DNA of 64,000 bases from Lachnospiraceae bacterium NSJ-143 (GCA_022867625.1 JALIFM010000003.1:274301-338300), one strand, 5' to 3'. Positions 9,121 to 19,219 are shown, numbered from the stretch's first letter. The notes: generated by a model not told the origin, from the letters alone. A program made the numbers and translations.

Positions 9121-9615
9121 CTACCCGTTAACGTTCAAAATTTCTGCAGTCACACCGTTTCCGTCATTCATCTGTATATTTACGGTTATCATCTTGCCGT
9201 AAGGCGGGGTTTCCTCATTTATCTTAACCGAAAATTTACTAACCCTGAGTCCGTTGGTGTACACCTTTTCTCCAAGCAGAAGCACATTGCCAGACCTGCT
9301 CACCACATGCACCATTCCATCCTCAAGCTCAAAGCGGGTATCCTCGCCATAGTCATTGCTTGTAAAGGCGTTTACGTTACCGTCGGTATCCCTTATATCA
9401 TAGGCAAACCTCAGCTCGTTTTCACAGGCCCCAAGTATTGTGGCCGATATGGTACATGACTCCGAATACCTTATAGTCTCGTTATACACCCGCATGGCCA
9501 CCGATGTGCCGGAGCCCACAACAAGCACAAGAAAGCCCAGCAGGACAACAGCGGCAAGCATCTCCACAAGTGTGAAACCGTCCTTTGATTTTAACTTTTT
9601 AACCAGAGCCTTCAA
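9121..9615 (-). CDS. Minor pilin, PilW-like
   Basis: 164 residues. The leader MKALVKKLKSKDG is followed by FTLVEMLAAVVLLGFLVLVVGSG, with Glu at +5. The head domain is longer than that of the V-like partner and ends in a beta-rich region with MITVNIQMNDG, the usual C-terminal strand of PilW/ComGF-like pilins. It starts at a TTG with GAGGTGAC upstream, 11 bases after the preceding gene. As the last gene of the giant-X-V-W block it should be part of the pilus priming or tip complex. PilW is an assignment by position and layout, not by close similarity. Confidence 0.8.
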   Translation of the reverse strand: MKALVKKLKSKDGFTLVEMLAAVVLLGFLVLVVGSGTSVAMRVYNETIRYSESCTISATILGACENELRFAYDIRDTDGNVNAFTSNDYGEDTRFELEDGMVHVVSRSGNVLLLGEKVYTNGLRVSKFSVKINEETPPYGKMITVNIQMNDGNGVTAEILNVNG

Positions 9616-9626
9616 ATTCCGTCACC

Positions 9627-9941
9627 TCACAGCCTGTTGTACGCGTAAAGGGAACCCTTTTTAGTTACGCCGCATTTTACATTTTCCAGCTTTATTCCCC
9701 TGTCATCTGTTACAGATACGTCTATGGAAACAGCGTTACCTTCATTGTCAGTGCCCTCAAGCCTTTCAACCTTTGACATGGCGGAGTAAAAATCCCTATC
9801 CGCCTTTTTCTGCACAGCGTTTATATTGCCGGCGGCTGTCACAAGCCCTACAAAAAGCAGTGTGGCAAGCGAAACCACAACAACCGCCACAAGCGATTCC
9901 ACAAATGTTTCACCTCTGGTGCTCTTTAATTTATTAAGCAT
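9627..9941 (-). CDS. Minor pilin, PilV-like
   Basis: 104 residues beginning MLNKLKSTRG then ETFVESLVAVVVVSLATLL. The residue after the cleavage Gly is Glu rather than Phe, but Glu at +5 is kept; this variant (RGET.VESLVA) recurs in Firmicute V-type minor pilins. The ATG at 9941 has GGGGAGG upstream, so the longer reading is rejected. It sits between the X-like and W-like genes with 11-15-base gaps. Expected role: adaptor in the tip or initiation complex. The small head lacks paired Cys. Confidence 0.8.
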   Translation of the reverse strand: MLNKLKSTRGETFVESLVAVVVVSLATLLFVGLVTAAGNINAVQKKADRDFYSAMSKVERLEGTDNEGNAVSIDVSVTDDRGIKLENVKCGVTKKGSLYAYNRL

Positions 9942-9955
9942 AGCGCACCTCCCCG

Positions 9956-10600
9956 TCACCTGTTTTTGAGAATGCCGTTACTCCAGCTGAGGGTATACTC
10001 AGTTGTTGCAACTGTAACCGTATGCCCCTCGCCGTCAACAGTACCGCCGTCATTAGTCTCGGACTTAATAAGGGTTCCTGTCATTGCAAGTGTCATAAAA
10101 TAGTTATACTCCACACTGCCGTCTATTGAAAAATCAGCTGTGAGCTTATACCCTGTGGAGGTTTTCTCCACTAAGACATCCGCTTTTACATCCGGCATAT
10201 CCTCTGCGGAAAACGTAAGCTCAAATGGTACAGCCGGTGTAGCCGGATAAGCCAGCAGCTTGAAAACCTCATCATTTATTCTGTTTGCAAATGACAGGTC
10301 CAAATCACTGTAGTTTTTGGTATATACCGCGTTCCCGTCGGAAACCCCGTCTGTAAATGTTTCTGTTTTTACAGCAAACGGAGTTTGGGCATCGCCAAGG
10401 AGGCTTCTCATAAGCTGGGCTGACGAGCGCACAGTAAGGTATGCCTGCTCGTTTTCCTTCTGCACTTTGAGTCTTCCGGCATTAGCCTTTGCCGCCGCCA
10501 GCACGGACACCCCAACAGTGGAACATATCAGGAAAAAGAGCAGCGCAATAATTATTGACGCTCCGCCTGAGCTTTTAAGTTTGCTTTTAACTGCGCCCAT
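9956..10600 (-). CDS. Pilus-associated minor protein, PilX/GspK-like
   Basis: 214 residues. Basic N-terminus MGAVKSKLKSSGG, then ASIIIALLFFLICSTVGVSVL, a single membrane helix of the PilX type in which the canonical Phe+1 and Glu+5 are absent. GspK/PilX-like subunits lacking Glu5 sit at the tip and begin assembly in other systems. The C-terminal half is Thr- and Asp-rich with a final strand TEYTLSWSNG. The ATG at 10600 follows AAAGAGG; a longer upstream reading inside the giant pilin gene is rejected. Whether it is cleaved by PilD is uncertain. Confidence 0.75.
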   Translation of the reverse strand: MGAVKSKLKSSGGASIIIALLFFLICSTVGVSVLAAAKANAGRLKVQKENEQAYLTVRSSAQLMRSLLGDAQTPFAVKTETFTDGVSDGNAVYTKNYSDLDLSFANRINDEVFKLLAYPATPAVPFELTFSAEDMPDVKADVLVEKTSTGYKLTADFSIDGSVEYNYFMTLAMTGTLIKSETNDGGTVDGEGHTVTVATTEYTLSWSNGILKNR

Positions 10601-10613
10601 ATAAATTACCTCT

Positions 10614-13600
10614 TTACTGTTTTTTAAAATACGGCGTCGGGTACGCCTCATCAAAAGCCCAGCCCCAGCCCTGTTCGGCAGCTTCTGTGTATATTTTTCC
10701 AAGGCTTCCGGCATATTCCCCATTCCACTCTTTAATATAACTCAGGCCGCCGTCTGTAAACGGCTCGCCGTAAGCGTAGCAGCTGTTAAACTGCGGTCTG
10801 GCCCACTGGTCAACCTTGGCGCCGATAAAATCCATATCCTCTCCATAGGTCCAGCCGTAGCAGCTGTCAAATACAACGGTATAAATGTCAAGGTAGCCTA
10901 TAAACTGTCCAGCCCATGTTCTATCAGGCTTTCCCATCTCTCCCTCAAAGAAGCACGCCTCAAACGGCGATGAGGTATAGCCCGCAAAGCCGCCCATATA
11001 ATTTCTCTGGTTTTTAGCTATTACCCTTGTGCCTGCGCCCACTCTGCCGCGGACATAATTTGTGCTTAAGGCCGGCTCGCTGTAGCCCACAAAACCGCCA
11101 AGGTAAAGCATTCCCTGACCGTTATTTACCTGTATGGTACTGTCACAGACTATGTCGGCCTCAACACCGTTTAAAAAGCATTTGTTGTTTCCAGCATTCT
11201 CGTTACGTCCTATAAGGCCGCCTATGCAGGTTTTGCCGAGTCCTGAGCTTGTATTGTCCGCTATTTTTATATCTGCTCTGGAAATACAGCCGGTTATCGT
11301 GCCTTTATTTACTGCCGTAAGCGCACCAATGGTGAGGTCATAGTTGGAGTTTTCGGTTGTGCACAGAATTCCGCCTTCAAGCCTTATATTTTTAAGCACG
11401 CTGTTTTCCAGATTCCGGCCTATAAGTCCCACAAGGTTATTTCCGCTGGCGCTGGCGTTTTTCATGTCAATATTTATTGTATAGCTCTCCTCCGGCCAGA
11501 CAGTCTCAAGGCTTTCCAAATCCCTGTGGCTGCCTTTTCCGTTGAATACGCCGTTAAAAACCGGTATGGCTGTTGTGTCTGCAATCTCTCCGCTTTCTAT
11601 ATTCATTGTCTGCTCAAAGCTGTAGAGCTGCCTTGCCGGGTATTTTGGTTCCCCCATATTTTTAAGCTGCTCGAATGTCCTTATATCATAGTGCGCCCTG
11701 TCGGAGGCGTATGTCACATCGTACAGCTTTGTTGCACTCAGTTTTATGGCTGCGCCAAAGTCCGGATTATACACTGCCCACAGTCCGGCCGTTGCCGGTA
11801 TTTCAGTCTGCATACAGCCGACCTCCACCGGTTCTTCCTTGCCTATAACATAAAAGTCATAGTCCGGATTTTCCGGAGCGGAGGTATCCGGTATGGCCCC
11901 TGTTATCACTGTGCCCTTAGGCACAGCGTAGCAGTATCCGCTCTGGTAAACACGCTTATCCGTCTCAGTATCATACTCAAGGGTATCATAAAACACAGTT
12001 CCTGCTGTATTTATATCATTCATATCCCCGCCGTTAAATACCGACGGGTCAATACCCCGCACATAAAATCCGGCAGATTCTGTATCTGTAGTGTCTACGT
12101 ATTTTTCGTAATAGCACAGGCCATAGCCCGGTGCTGAAGCCGCATTATAGTCCGGCCAGTCACCGTAATGCACATAGGCTTTGTTTTCGGTTACTACAGG
12201 GGCAAACGGAAAGCTTTTGCCAAAAAGCGCCGCCGTATACGGCCATGACGCCGCCGCAGACAGGCTCTCAGAACCGTACGGGTACGGCACAAACTGTGTA
12301 CCGCCTTCCCCTCTTTTTATATTATATACCGGTCCGGCGCTGTCAAGCCCCGCATTGAGAGTGTTGGCAAAATCAGCTACGGAAGACATCTGAACGAAAA
12401 TCTGCTCCGCTTTTTTATCTCCAGCCATTAAAAAATCCCTGTCAGACGGGTAAATCCCCTCCGGGAGCTTAATTGTATCGGCAAGGTAGTAGCAGTTTGA
12501 CACGTTTTCCGGTATATTTACAAAAGAACCGGTCATATTTACATCATTTGCATTGTAAACCTTTATGGTGTTGGAATAGTCCTCTTTTGCAGTATTTGTG
12601 TCAAGAGTGTATGTCACACCGTATATATTTTCATCAGGAACATATCTGTTTACAGTGTCGCTTTTTTCTATAGTGCTGAACGAGTAGCAGTCCGCAAGGA
12701 GTGTTCCGGCGTATGTTGCCGAGGCGTTTGAATATTTTGTAAATCCACGCTCATAGCCAAACCCCGGATAACAGTTGGTTCCAGAAAAGCCGCCTATATA
12801 GAAGCTGTCTTTAGCGCTTTCTATGCCGTAGCTGTTTGACCTGTCATAGTCTATCTCAAGCTTTCCGCCGGCATAACAGCCGGTTATTACACCCTGGTTT
12901 GAGCCGGCAAAGCCGCCTACAGTTTTTTCATAGCCGTAATTGCTGTTGTTCCATGGGTGTGCGTAAACAAATTTTACAAGCTTGTTTTCCGCCGTACAGT
13001 TAAAAATATATGAGTTGTTAAAGCCTACAAGGCCTCCCACATGGAAGGCGTAGTTTCTTATAAGGTTTTTAGGGAAAACATTCAGCTTATAGGTTATATT
13101 TGTCTTTGGGTTATAGTACTCTTTTTCACTGCTCATTTTGCCTATAAGCGTATATCCGCTCACAGAGCAGTTGACAATAAGAGGGTTATTTGTATCCCCT
13201 GTGCTGGCACCGCTTGTTGTCTTTCCCACAAGGCCGCCAAGACCGTAGTTGTGGGCCTGTGTATCGGCGTTGCTCTTTCCGCCGGACTCAGCGAACAGCT
13301 TGTTATAGGTATATGTCGCTATAATATAGCCTGCGCCGTACTCGTCATTATAGTCGCCGTATTTTTTTGCCAGCTCATCGTCCACCCGCATGTTGAGGTT
13401 TTCTATTGTGCTGCCGTAAATTTCGCCGAACAGCCCAACATAATACAGGCTCTCCGTTTCCATCTTGAAGTTTATTATGCTGTGGCCGTTACCGTCATAG
13501 TCGTTCTGGAAATTGCTGTAATCCACAAGCTTTTCCCCGTCCCAATACTGTGTAACATCGGCGGTTCTTCCTATAGGTATATTTTCGTAGTTTCCTCCGG

Positions 13601-16600
13601 GTGTCATAAAGTAGTCGGTCTGGCAGTAGTTTCTGGTGTATGTGCTGAAATTTAAATCCAGCTCCTGCTCAAACTGGTACTTATTCCACTTGCTGTTGTT
13701 TACGCCGTTCCAATAGTAGCAGTACCTGCCTATGGCGTTAAACTGCCTTGCAGAGCGCACATAAACCTCATGCGTTCTTACAGGCCTGTGCGCCGCTGTC
13801 CTGCCTATATATGGATTGATGGCAGTCTTTGCAAAATGGCAGCAGTAATAGAACGTAAACGAATCTGACGCTGTCCACCTGCCGTCCTCCTGATGCCAGT
13901 TTGGCGGTATAGGCGTTCCGTCGCCTCTGTTCTGTATTTCCTCAACCAGCAAATCAAGGCTTTTTGTAGTCGCCCCGTCACCGCTGTACTTTTCTTCTGC
14001 TGTATAGCTTATGTCAAGCCTGTCATAAAACTCCATGGCCTTATCCCTTGACATCTCCTGGAACTTAAAAGGCAGCCTGTATACATCAGCGTACATATCC
14101 AGACTTTCAGCATCGCTCTGGCTGAATGACAGATGGATTCCCTTTTCTATTATCACAGCGTTTTCAACTGTGGCTTCGCCTTCATCCTTTACCTCAATAT
14201 CGCCGCTGTCCATGGTGCTTTCAATATCCCCGTCAAAAACAAAGCTGAACCTTTCAAGCTTGTAGGCGGATATAAGCGCATAACCGTCCTCAGTGAGACA
14301 GTAGCCCGATGAATCCAGCTCCTCCTGACTTTTAAGCGTATCAAGAGTCCACGCCGACTGCCCCATACCTATAGTGGTAACGGCAAAATATCCGTATTGT
14401 GTGTCAACGCCGTCCTTCTCGTATTTTTCGTAATAGCACAGAGCTGTCTCTATATTTCCCTTTTTAGGCCAGTTACCATGGTAGTCCAGCACAGACCTGT
14501 CACCGCAGACTATCATCTTGAACGGAAATTTAAGCCCCTTGAAATCCTTGCTGTAGGCATATGTCTTTTTGTTTTCACTGTCAGCAGGAGGCATAAACTC
14601 CGCTCCTGTGCCCTCGTTTTCGTAAAGGGCAGGCGCTGTGTGCACCTTTCCACCGTTTACAGATGAATCGTATACGGCTCCGTATCCGTTGAGGCTTGAG
14701 CCGGGGCCCGGGTTGCTGTTGTTGTAGCCGCGCATGCACAGGTAATAGCAGTGGTCGCGCATATCAAGGGCAGACGAATCCAGAGACAGCAGACTTTTGT
14801 CTATTCTTCCTATAAATCCGCCGGAAAAGCTTTCGCCCTGCACCATGTTTTCATCAAGCGTACATATCTCTCTGTTTCTCCATGTTACAGCCCCATAGCT
14901 GTATGTGTTTTTTACACGCACAGTGGCTGATTTATATAACCTTGAGCCTGTAAAAAAGCCGAAAGCGCCGCCTGAATAGCAGTTTGCGTATATGTCGCAT
15001 GTTGTAAAGCAGTTGTCTATCTTTATCCAGCCGCGGCCGAATTTTCCAAGTATTCCGCCTGCGCCGCTGCCTGTTTCCGAAACCGAAGTAATATCGCAGG
15101 AGGAATAACAGTTAAATATATACAGCTTGTCGTTGGAAGCCCCTACCAGTCCGCCGGCGTTCATCTGCGCGTATACATTTACGGCTGAAAATGAGTCGTC
15201 CAGCTCCAGATTGCCGTATTCCACATATCCGGCAATTCCGCCTGCCGAGGAAGCTGAGGATTTGACATAATAGTTTCTCTCGTCGCCGCTTTCAAGCTGG
15301 TAGTACTCGTCAGAATTATCATCGCTCAGGTATGCCCTGCAATCGGTTATAAAGACGCCGTCGGCAATTGGAGTTCCTCCGTCTTTTCCGTCCTTACTTG
15401 TTCCAATATTGTCCGCAAGCTTTACCTGTCCCGCAAACATACCGGCGTTTCCGTCGGCGCTTACAGTACAGTCAGTACATTCCACATTTGTTATATTGCT
15501 TACAGAATGGGTATCTCCAGCACTGCTGCCGAAAAAGCCCGCCACCGCCGCCGCGTGCACCTTTATACCACTGCTTCCGGAAACCTTTACAAAGCTTTCG
15601 TAAAGCTTTAAATCCTTAATTGTAAAATCATCATATACTATGCCGAAAAGTCCGGCTGCCCGTACCTCGTCCTTACTGCCGCTTTTGTCTTTGGCTATTT
15701 TGCCTGTGCTGTATTGAGTTACCGTAAGGTTCGAGATTGTGTGGTTTGTTCCGTCAAACTGCACAAGCCCTGTTTTTTCGTTTGATATAGGATAAAAGCT
15801 TTCCAGAGCGGCGTCTTTATTCCAGAGTGTGTTGGTATCGTTGTAAGCCGACCAGTCTATATCGGCTGAAAGGCCCGCACTTTCCACAGGATACGGCGTT
15901 TCAGCTGTTCCGGCAAAGCCGAAATTTGACGCCTCATGCGACAGGTTTTGCAGGTGTCTGCCGTTTTCTATATTGACTGTCTTTCCCTGTGCGGAGACAG
16001 TTTTGTCAATGTTTAGCCTCAGCCCTGCAAAAAGGCTGTTTGTCTGTGCCTTTTTCTGTGTTTCTTCGGTATATATGCCCTTTGTGCCAACATATATGGC
16101 GTGTACGTTAATGTCTATATCGTCGCCGGAGGCTATTTGCGGGTGAAGATACGCAAAGTGCTTATCCGCCTCAAGGCTGTCCAGCGTTATTGTAAACGAG
16201 AAGTCCGAAAGACCGTATTCCACATTCTTGTATACATCAACAGGCCCCGGGCTGCTTGAGCCGCTTACCGAATACGGCGCACCGTTCCGGTACATTACCC
16301 TGTATATATATTTACCTGTATTGGCGCTGTCAGTAGCTGAGCTTATTGTGACTTCATATTCGGTATCCCTGCCTATGTCCATTTTTTCAGGCGTTATAAC
16401 CAGCTGAAGCTCGTCGCTGTTTATAACCTCTATGTTATAGTCAAAGACCTCGGCTTTGCCTATGCCTTCAACTCCGTTTGCGCCATAATATCCGACTTTC
16501 AGCTTCATTCGGTTTGACTTGTACTTTCCTCCCCTGAGCAGCTGCTCCGCCCCTTCTGAATCTACAAAGGAATTGTAGTTTTCAGGGTACACAAATTTGG

Positions 16601-17084
16601 AAACGCCGCCGTAATCCATGGCTTGGCCTTCCCAGTAAAAGACAGCGTACACGTGCCCAGTGTGCCTGTTAAATTCTATTATAAACTGCCCGTCCTCATA
16701 GCCGTTTCCAAACATGGTATCGTCCATGAATGTAAAGCCGGCGTCTCCGTTTTCTACATAAACATACTCATCGGTATCATCGTTTCCGGTATTATTCCAC
16801 TCAAGCCCTGTCAGTGAAAAATCTGAAGGCGGCGTTTTACCCATTGACTTGCCCTCAGGCATTTCTCTGCCGCTTGATTTTATCGCTGTAAGCTTGTTCT
16901 GAGCGGCCAAAAATACATCCCTTGCCGAATTGTCAAGCTTTGTCTGGTTAAGTCGCGCGTTAAAATATATGACAGCCGGAAACCCAATGGCAATCAGCAC
17001 AGAAAGTATGCCTACCGCTATAAGCAGCTCAGCCAGTGAAAAGCCCTTTTTCCCCTTTTTTATTATACAGTTTAAAATATCCAT
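10614..17084 (-). CDS. Giant modular type IV pilin with three beta-helix (GLUG-type) modules
   Basis: About 2,156 residues. The N-terminus is a true prepilin: basic leader ending KKGKKG, then FSLAELLIAVGILSVLIAIGFPAV with Glu at +5. After a pilin-like helix and a linker of about 350 residues come three blocks rich in GGLVG/GGFAG...NCY/GCY motifs, the signature of GLUG-type right-handed beta-helix repeats found in bacterial adhesins (roughly residues 385-860, 1120-1630 and 1800-2150, numbered from the upstream TTG). The two bridges share a conserved segment (FPF...HGNWP or HYGDWP, then CYYEKY). The ATG at 17084 has AAAGGA 13-15 bases upstream; an in-frame TTG at 17117 lacks a site. It heads the minor-pilin block, so a surface-exposed pilus-tip adhesin is the best reading. 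The ligand is unknown. Confidence 0.9.
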   Translation of the reverse strand: MDILNCIIKKGKKGFSLAELLIAVGILSVLIAIGFPAVIYFNARLNQTKLDNSARDVFLAAQNKLTAIKSSGREMPEGKSMGKTPPSDFSLTGLEWNNTGNDDTDEYVYVENGDAGFTFMDDTMFGNGYEDGQFIIEFNRHTGHVYAVFYWEGQAMDYGGVSKFVYPENYNSFVDSEGAEQLLRGGKYKSNRMKLKVGYYGANGVEGIGKAEVFDYNIEVINSDELQLVITPEKMDIGRDTEYEVTISSATDSANTGKYIYRVMYRNGAPYSVSGSSSPGPVDVYKNVEYGLSDFSFTITLDSLEADKHFAYLHPQIASGDDIDINVHAIYVGTKGIYTEETQKKAQTNSLFAGLRLNIDKTVSAQGKTVNIENGRHLQNLSHEASNFGFAGTAETPYPVESAGLSADIDWSAYNDTNTLWNKDAALESFYPISNEKTGLVQFDGTNHTISNLTVTQYSTGKIAKDKSGSKDEVRAAGLFGIVYDDFTIKDLKLYESFVKVSGSSGIKVHAAAVAGFFGSSAGDTHSVSNITNVECTDCTVSADGNAGMFAGQVKLADNIGTSKDGKDGGTPIADGVFITDCRAYLSDDNSDEYYQLESGDERNYYVKSSASSAGGIAGYVEYGNLELDDSFSAVNVYAQMNAGGLVGASNDKLYIFNCYSSCDITSVSETGSGAGGILGKFGRGWIKIDNCFTTCDIYANCYSGGAFGFFTGSRLYKSATVRVKNTYSYGAVTWRNREICTLDENMVQGESFSGGFIGRIDKSLLSLDSSALDMRDHCYYLCMRGYNNSNPGPGSSLNGYGAVYDSSVNGGKVHTAPALYENEGTGAEFMPPADSENKKTYAYSKDFKGLKFPFKMIVCGDRSVLDYHGNWPKKGNIETALCYYEKYEKDGVDTQYGYFAVTTIGMGQSAWTLDTLKSQEELDSSGYCLTEDGYALISAYKLERFSFVFDGDIESTMDSGDIEVKDEGEATVENAVIIEKGIHLSFSQSDAESLDMYADVYRLPFKFQEMSRDKAMEFYDRLDISYTAEEKYSGDGATTKSLDLLVEEIQNRGDGTPIPPNWHQEDGRWTASDSFTFYYCCHFAKTAINPYIGRTAAHRPVRTHEVYVRSARQFNAIGRYCYYWNGVNNSKWNKYQFEQELDLNFSTYTRNYCQTDYFMTPGGNYENIPIGRTADVTQYWDGEKLVDYSNFQNDYDGNGHSIINFKMETESLYYVGLFGEIYGSTIENLNMRVDDELAKKYGDYNDEYGAGYIIATYTYNKLFAESGGKSNADTQAHNYGLGGLVGKTTSGASTGDTNNPLIVNCSVSGYTLIGKMSSEKEYYNPKTNITYKLNVFPKNLIRNYAFHVGGLVGFNNSYIFNCTAENKLVKFVYAHPWNNSNYGYEKTVGGFAGSNQGVITGCYAGGKLEIDYDRSNSYGIESAKDSFYIGGFSGTNCYPGFGYERGFTKYSNASATYAGTLLADCYSFSTIEKSDTVNRYVPDENIYGVTYTLDTNTAKEDYSNTIKVYNANDVNMTGSFVNIPENVSNCYYLADTIKLPEGIYPSDRDFLMAGDKKAEQIFVQMSSVADFANTLNAGLDSAGPVYNIKRGEGGTQFVPYPYGSESLSAAASWPYTAALFGKSFPFAPVVTENKAYVHYGDWPDYNAASAPGYGLCYYEKYVDTTDTESAGFYVRGIDPSVFNGGDMNDINTAGTVFYDTLEYDTETDKRVYQSGYCYAVPKGTVITGAIPDTSAPENPDYDFYVIGKEEPVEVGCMQTEIPATAGLWAVYNPDFGAAIKLSATKLYDVTYASDRAHYDIRTFEQLKNMGEPKYPARQLYSFEQTMNIESGEIADTTAIPVFNGVFNGKGSHRDLESLETVWPEESYTINIDMKNASASGNNLVGLIGRNLENSVLKNIRLEGGILCTTENSNYDLTIGALTAVNKGTITGCISRADIKIADNTSSGLGKTCIGGLIGRNENAGNNKCFLNGVEADIVCDSTIQVNNGQGMLYLGGFVGYSEPALSTNYVRGRVGAGTRVIAKNQRNYMGGFAGYTSSPFEACFFEGEMGKPDRTWAGQFIGYLDIYTVVFDSCYGWTYGEDMDFIGAKVDQWARPQFNSCYAYGEPFTDGGLSYIKEWNGEYAGSLGKIYTEAAEQGWGWAFDEAYPTPYFKKQ

Positions 17085-17117
17085 ATCTGCCAGCGCTTCC
17101 TTTAAAATTTTGTTCAA

Positions 17118-17915
17118 TAAAATACAGACCTGTTAATGGGAATTGTTTTTAAATAAGTATACTGCTTGGCATAAAAAGTCAGAAAATTTACATTTTGAGC
17201 CTGTCAAGTCTAAAAATTTCAGTTAATTTTATTTTATCAGATGTAATTTTTAAAGTAAACACATTTTCCTTTTATATTTAAGTTCGGCAATATTCATACC
17301 CATTTATGTTTGAATGTAAAAACTCCCTCTGTTTTTATAAAAAATTTCAACAGAAGGCTGTATGTTAAAAAACTTACGCTTTAATAAGCCATTGTTTAAT
17401 CATAACCAAACGCAAATACCTTAAGCCTTAAATTATGCTCTGCAAGCCTGTCTCACAGTTTAGCCGCCATTTTGTTCATCAATATTAAATTAAAAATTTA
17501 TATAAAAATTTTAATGTAAATCCGGCAATATTGACAAAATAACTTTAAAAAAAGGAAAAATCAACAAATTTTTCTGTGAGATATACGGGCACATATATTT
17601 AATTTAAAGCCTTCTGTATTAATCATAACTTTCAAATTATGATTACATAATTAAATGTGTATTTTACATATGATATTTACTCATTATAGAATAGCCATAT
17701 GGATATCAAACCGTTCCGCTTAAATATAAAAAGGAGGGATATATATTTACAGGAAAAAAATTACTGTTTTTTGCCGTTTCAAAATCGCCTGTACACAGAC
17801 AAATGCGTTTTTGTCATGGCCGTAATTTATAACAGCGGTTTAAATATTCATGCTGAAAATTCCGTTTTTTACTGCACGGAATTAAAATAAAAAATTGAGG
17901 GGAGGATTAAGCGGT
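17118..17915. other. Long AT-rich divergent intergenic region
   Basis: About 800 bases between the giant pilin (minus) and dctM (plus). It should contain both promoters. A weak plus-strand pair TTTACA (17663-17668) and TATAGA (17685-17690) would give dctM a leader of over 200 bases. A strong ribosome-type site AAAGGAGGG near 17740 is followed by no standard start codon. A 63-codon open frame at 17699-17890 has no ribosome site and I do not call it a gene. Confidence 0.5.
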
Positions 17916-19190
17916 ATGGCTGCGGTAATGTTGTTTGTATCATTTTTTATACTGTTGTTTCTTGGGGCGCCTATCGCGCTGGCGCTGGGGGGTTCTTCGT
18001 TTTTATACGTTTTATTATTCGCCAACGTATCGCCAATAATTATCGCACAGCAGATATTTTCATGTGTAAATACCTACACACTTCTTGCTGTGCCGTTTTT
18101 TATAATGGCCGGCGCGCTCATGGAACATGGAGGCATATCAAAAAGGATTGTTGATTTCTGCATGTCTCTTGTTGGTCATTTTACAGGAGGACTTGCTCTG
18201 GTAGTTGTGCTTGCAAGCGTATTCTTTGCCGCTATGACAGGCTCAGGAGTGGCCGCCTGCGCGGCTGTTGGCTGTATCATGATACCGAGCATGGTCGAAA
18301 GGGGATATGACCCGGATTTTGCCTGTGCGCTACAGGCGACAAGCGGTATTTTCGGCCCGCTTATACCGCCGAGCATAGTTATGGTGCTCTACGCGGTTTA
18401 TGCCAACCAGTCGGTCGGACAAATGCTTATGGCAGGTGTCGGCCCGGGAATAATGCAGGCGCTTATGGTCTGCATACTGGCAATATACATATGCAAAAAG
18501 CGCAAATACAGCGGTGTTGGAAAATTTGATATTAAAAAGGTGGCAAAAAGCTTCAGGCAGTCAATTTGGGCTTTGCTTGCGCCTGTAATAATACTTGGCG
18601 GCATATACTCAGGAGTGTTTACTGCTACTGAGGCAAGCGGCATAGCCTGCTTTTATTCTATTATAGTCGGGCTATTTGTATACAAGGAACTGGATTTTAA
18701 AAAGCTCCTGTCCTGTCTTGGAAAATCAATGAAGAGCACAGGAAACATTATGCTTATAGTAGGCGCCTCCGGCGCTTTCTCATGGGTGCTTACAAGGGAG
18801 CACATAGCAAGCCAGGCGGCGGCGCTGCTTATGAGCTTTTCGTCCGACAAGGCGGTATTTATAATATGTACTCTTATAATACTGCTTATACTTGGCTGTT
18901 TTATAGATTCGATACCTATAGTGACAATTATGACTCCGCTTCTGGTACCTATGGCACAGCAGTACGGCGTGTCACTTATACACCTTGGCGGAATAATGGT
19001 AAGCGCCACATGTATAGGCCTTATTACCCCTCCAATGGGGCTTAACCTGTTTATGGGCGCCCAGGTGGGCGAACGGCCTGTACACTCGGTTATAGGCGCT
19101 ATAAAGCCTTTCATACTCGTAACTATGGTGGGACTGTTAATAGTCGCTTTTGTTCCGGCTATAACTACATTTTTACCAAGTCTTTTATAA
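17916..19190 (+). CDS. dctM: TRAP transporter large membrane subunit DctM
   Basis: 424 residues, the normal DctM length, with about 12-13 hydrophobic segments. Family motifs include LFLGAPIALALG near the start, FAAMTGSGVAACAAVG (hairpin region) and GIFGPLIPPSIVMVLYA, then GLITPPMGLNLF near the end. It is the ion-coupled translocation channel for an organic acid, probably Na+-driven. I start it at the ATG at 17916, which has GGGGAGG upstream, rather than an upstream TTG. It is first in the operon M-P-Q, whereas most TRAP operons run P-Q-M. Confidence 0.95.
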   Translation: MAAVMLFVSFFILLFLGAPIALALGGSSFLYVLLFANVSPIIIAQQIFSCVNTYTLLAVPFFIMAGALMEHGGISKRIVDFCMSLVGHFTGGLALVVVLASVFFAAMTGSGVAACAAVGCIMIPSMVERGYDPDFACALQATSGIFGPLIPPSIVMVLYAVYANQSVGQMLMAGVGPGIMQALMVCILAIYICKKRKYSGVGKFDIKKVAKSFRQSIWALLAPVIILGGIYSGVFTATEASGIACFYSIIVGLFVYKELDFKKLLSCLGKSMKSTGNIMLIVGASGAFSWVLTREHIASQAAALLMSFSSDKAVFIICTLIILLILGCFIDSIPIVTIMTPLLVPMAQQYGVSLIHLGGIMVSATCIGLITPPMGLNLFMGAQVGERPVHSVIGAIKPFILVTMVGLLIVAFVPAITTFLPSLL

Positions 19191-19219
19191 ACCAAATAAA
19201 ATAAAAAGGGGTGCGTATT

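Noticed and set aside
10614-17117. Long plus-strand open frames inside the giant pilin gene
   Set aside because: Shadow frames of a high-confidence coding region; no ribosome sites or recognisable domains.
17699-17890. 63-codon open frame upstream of dctM
   Set aside because: No ribosome site before its ATG and no recognisable composition; kept only as part of the leader.
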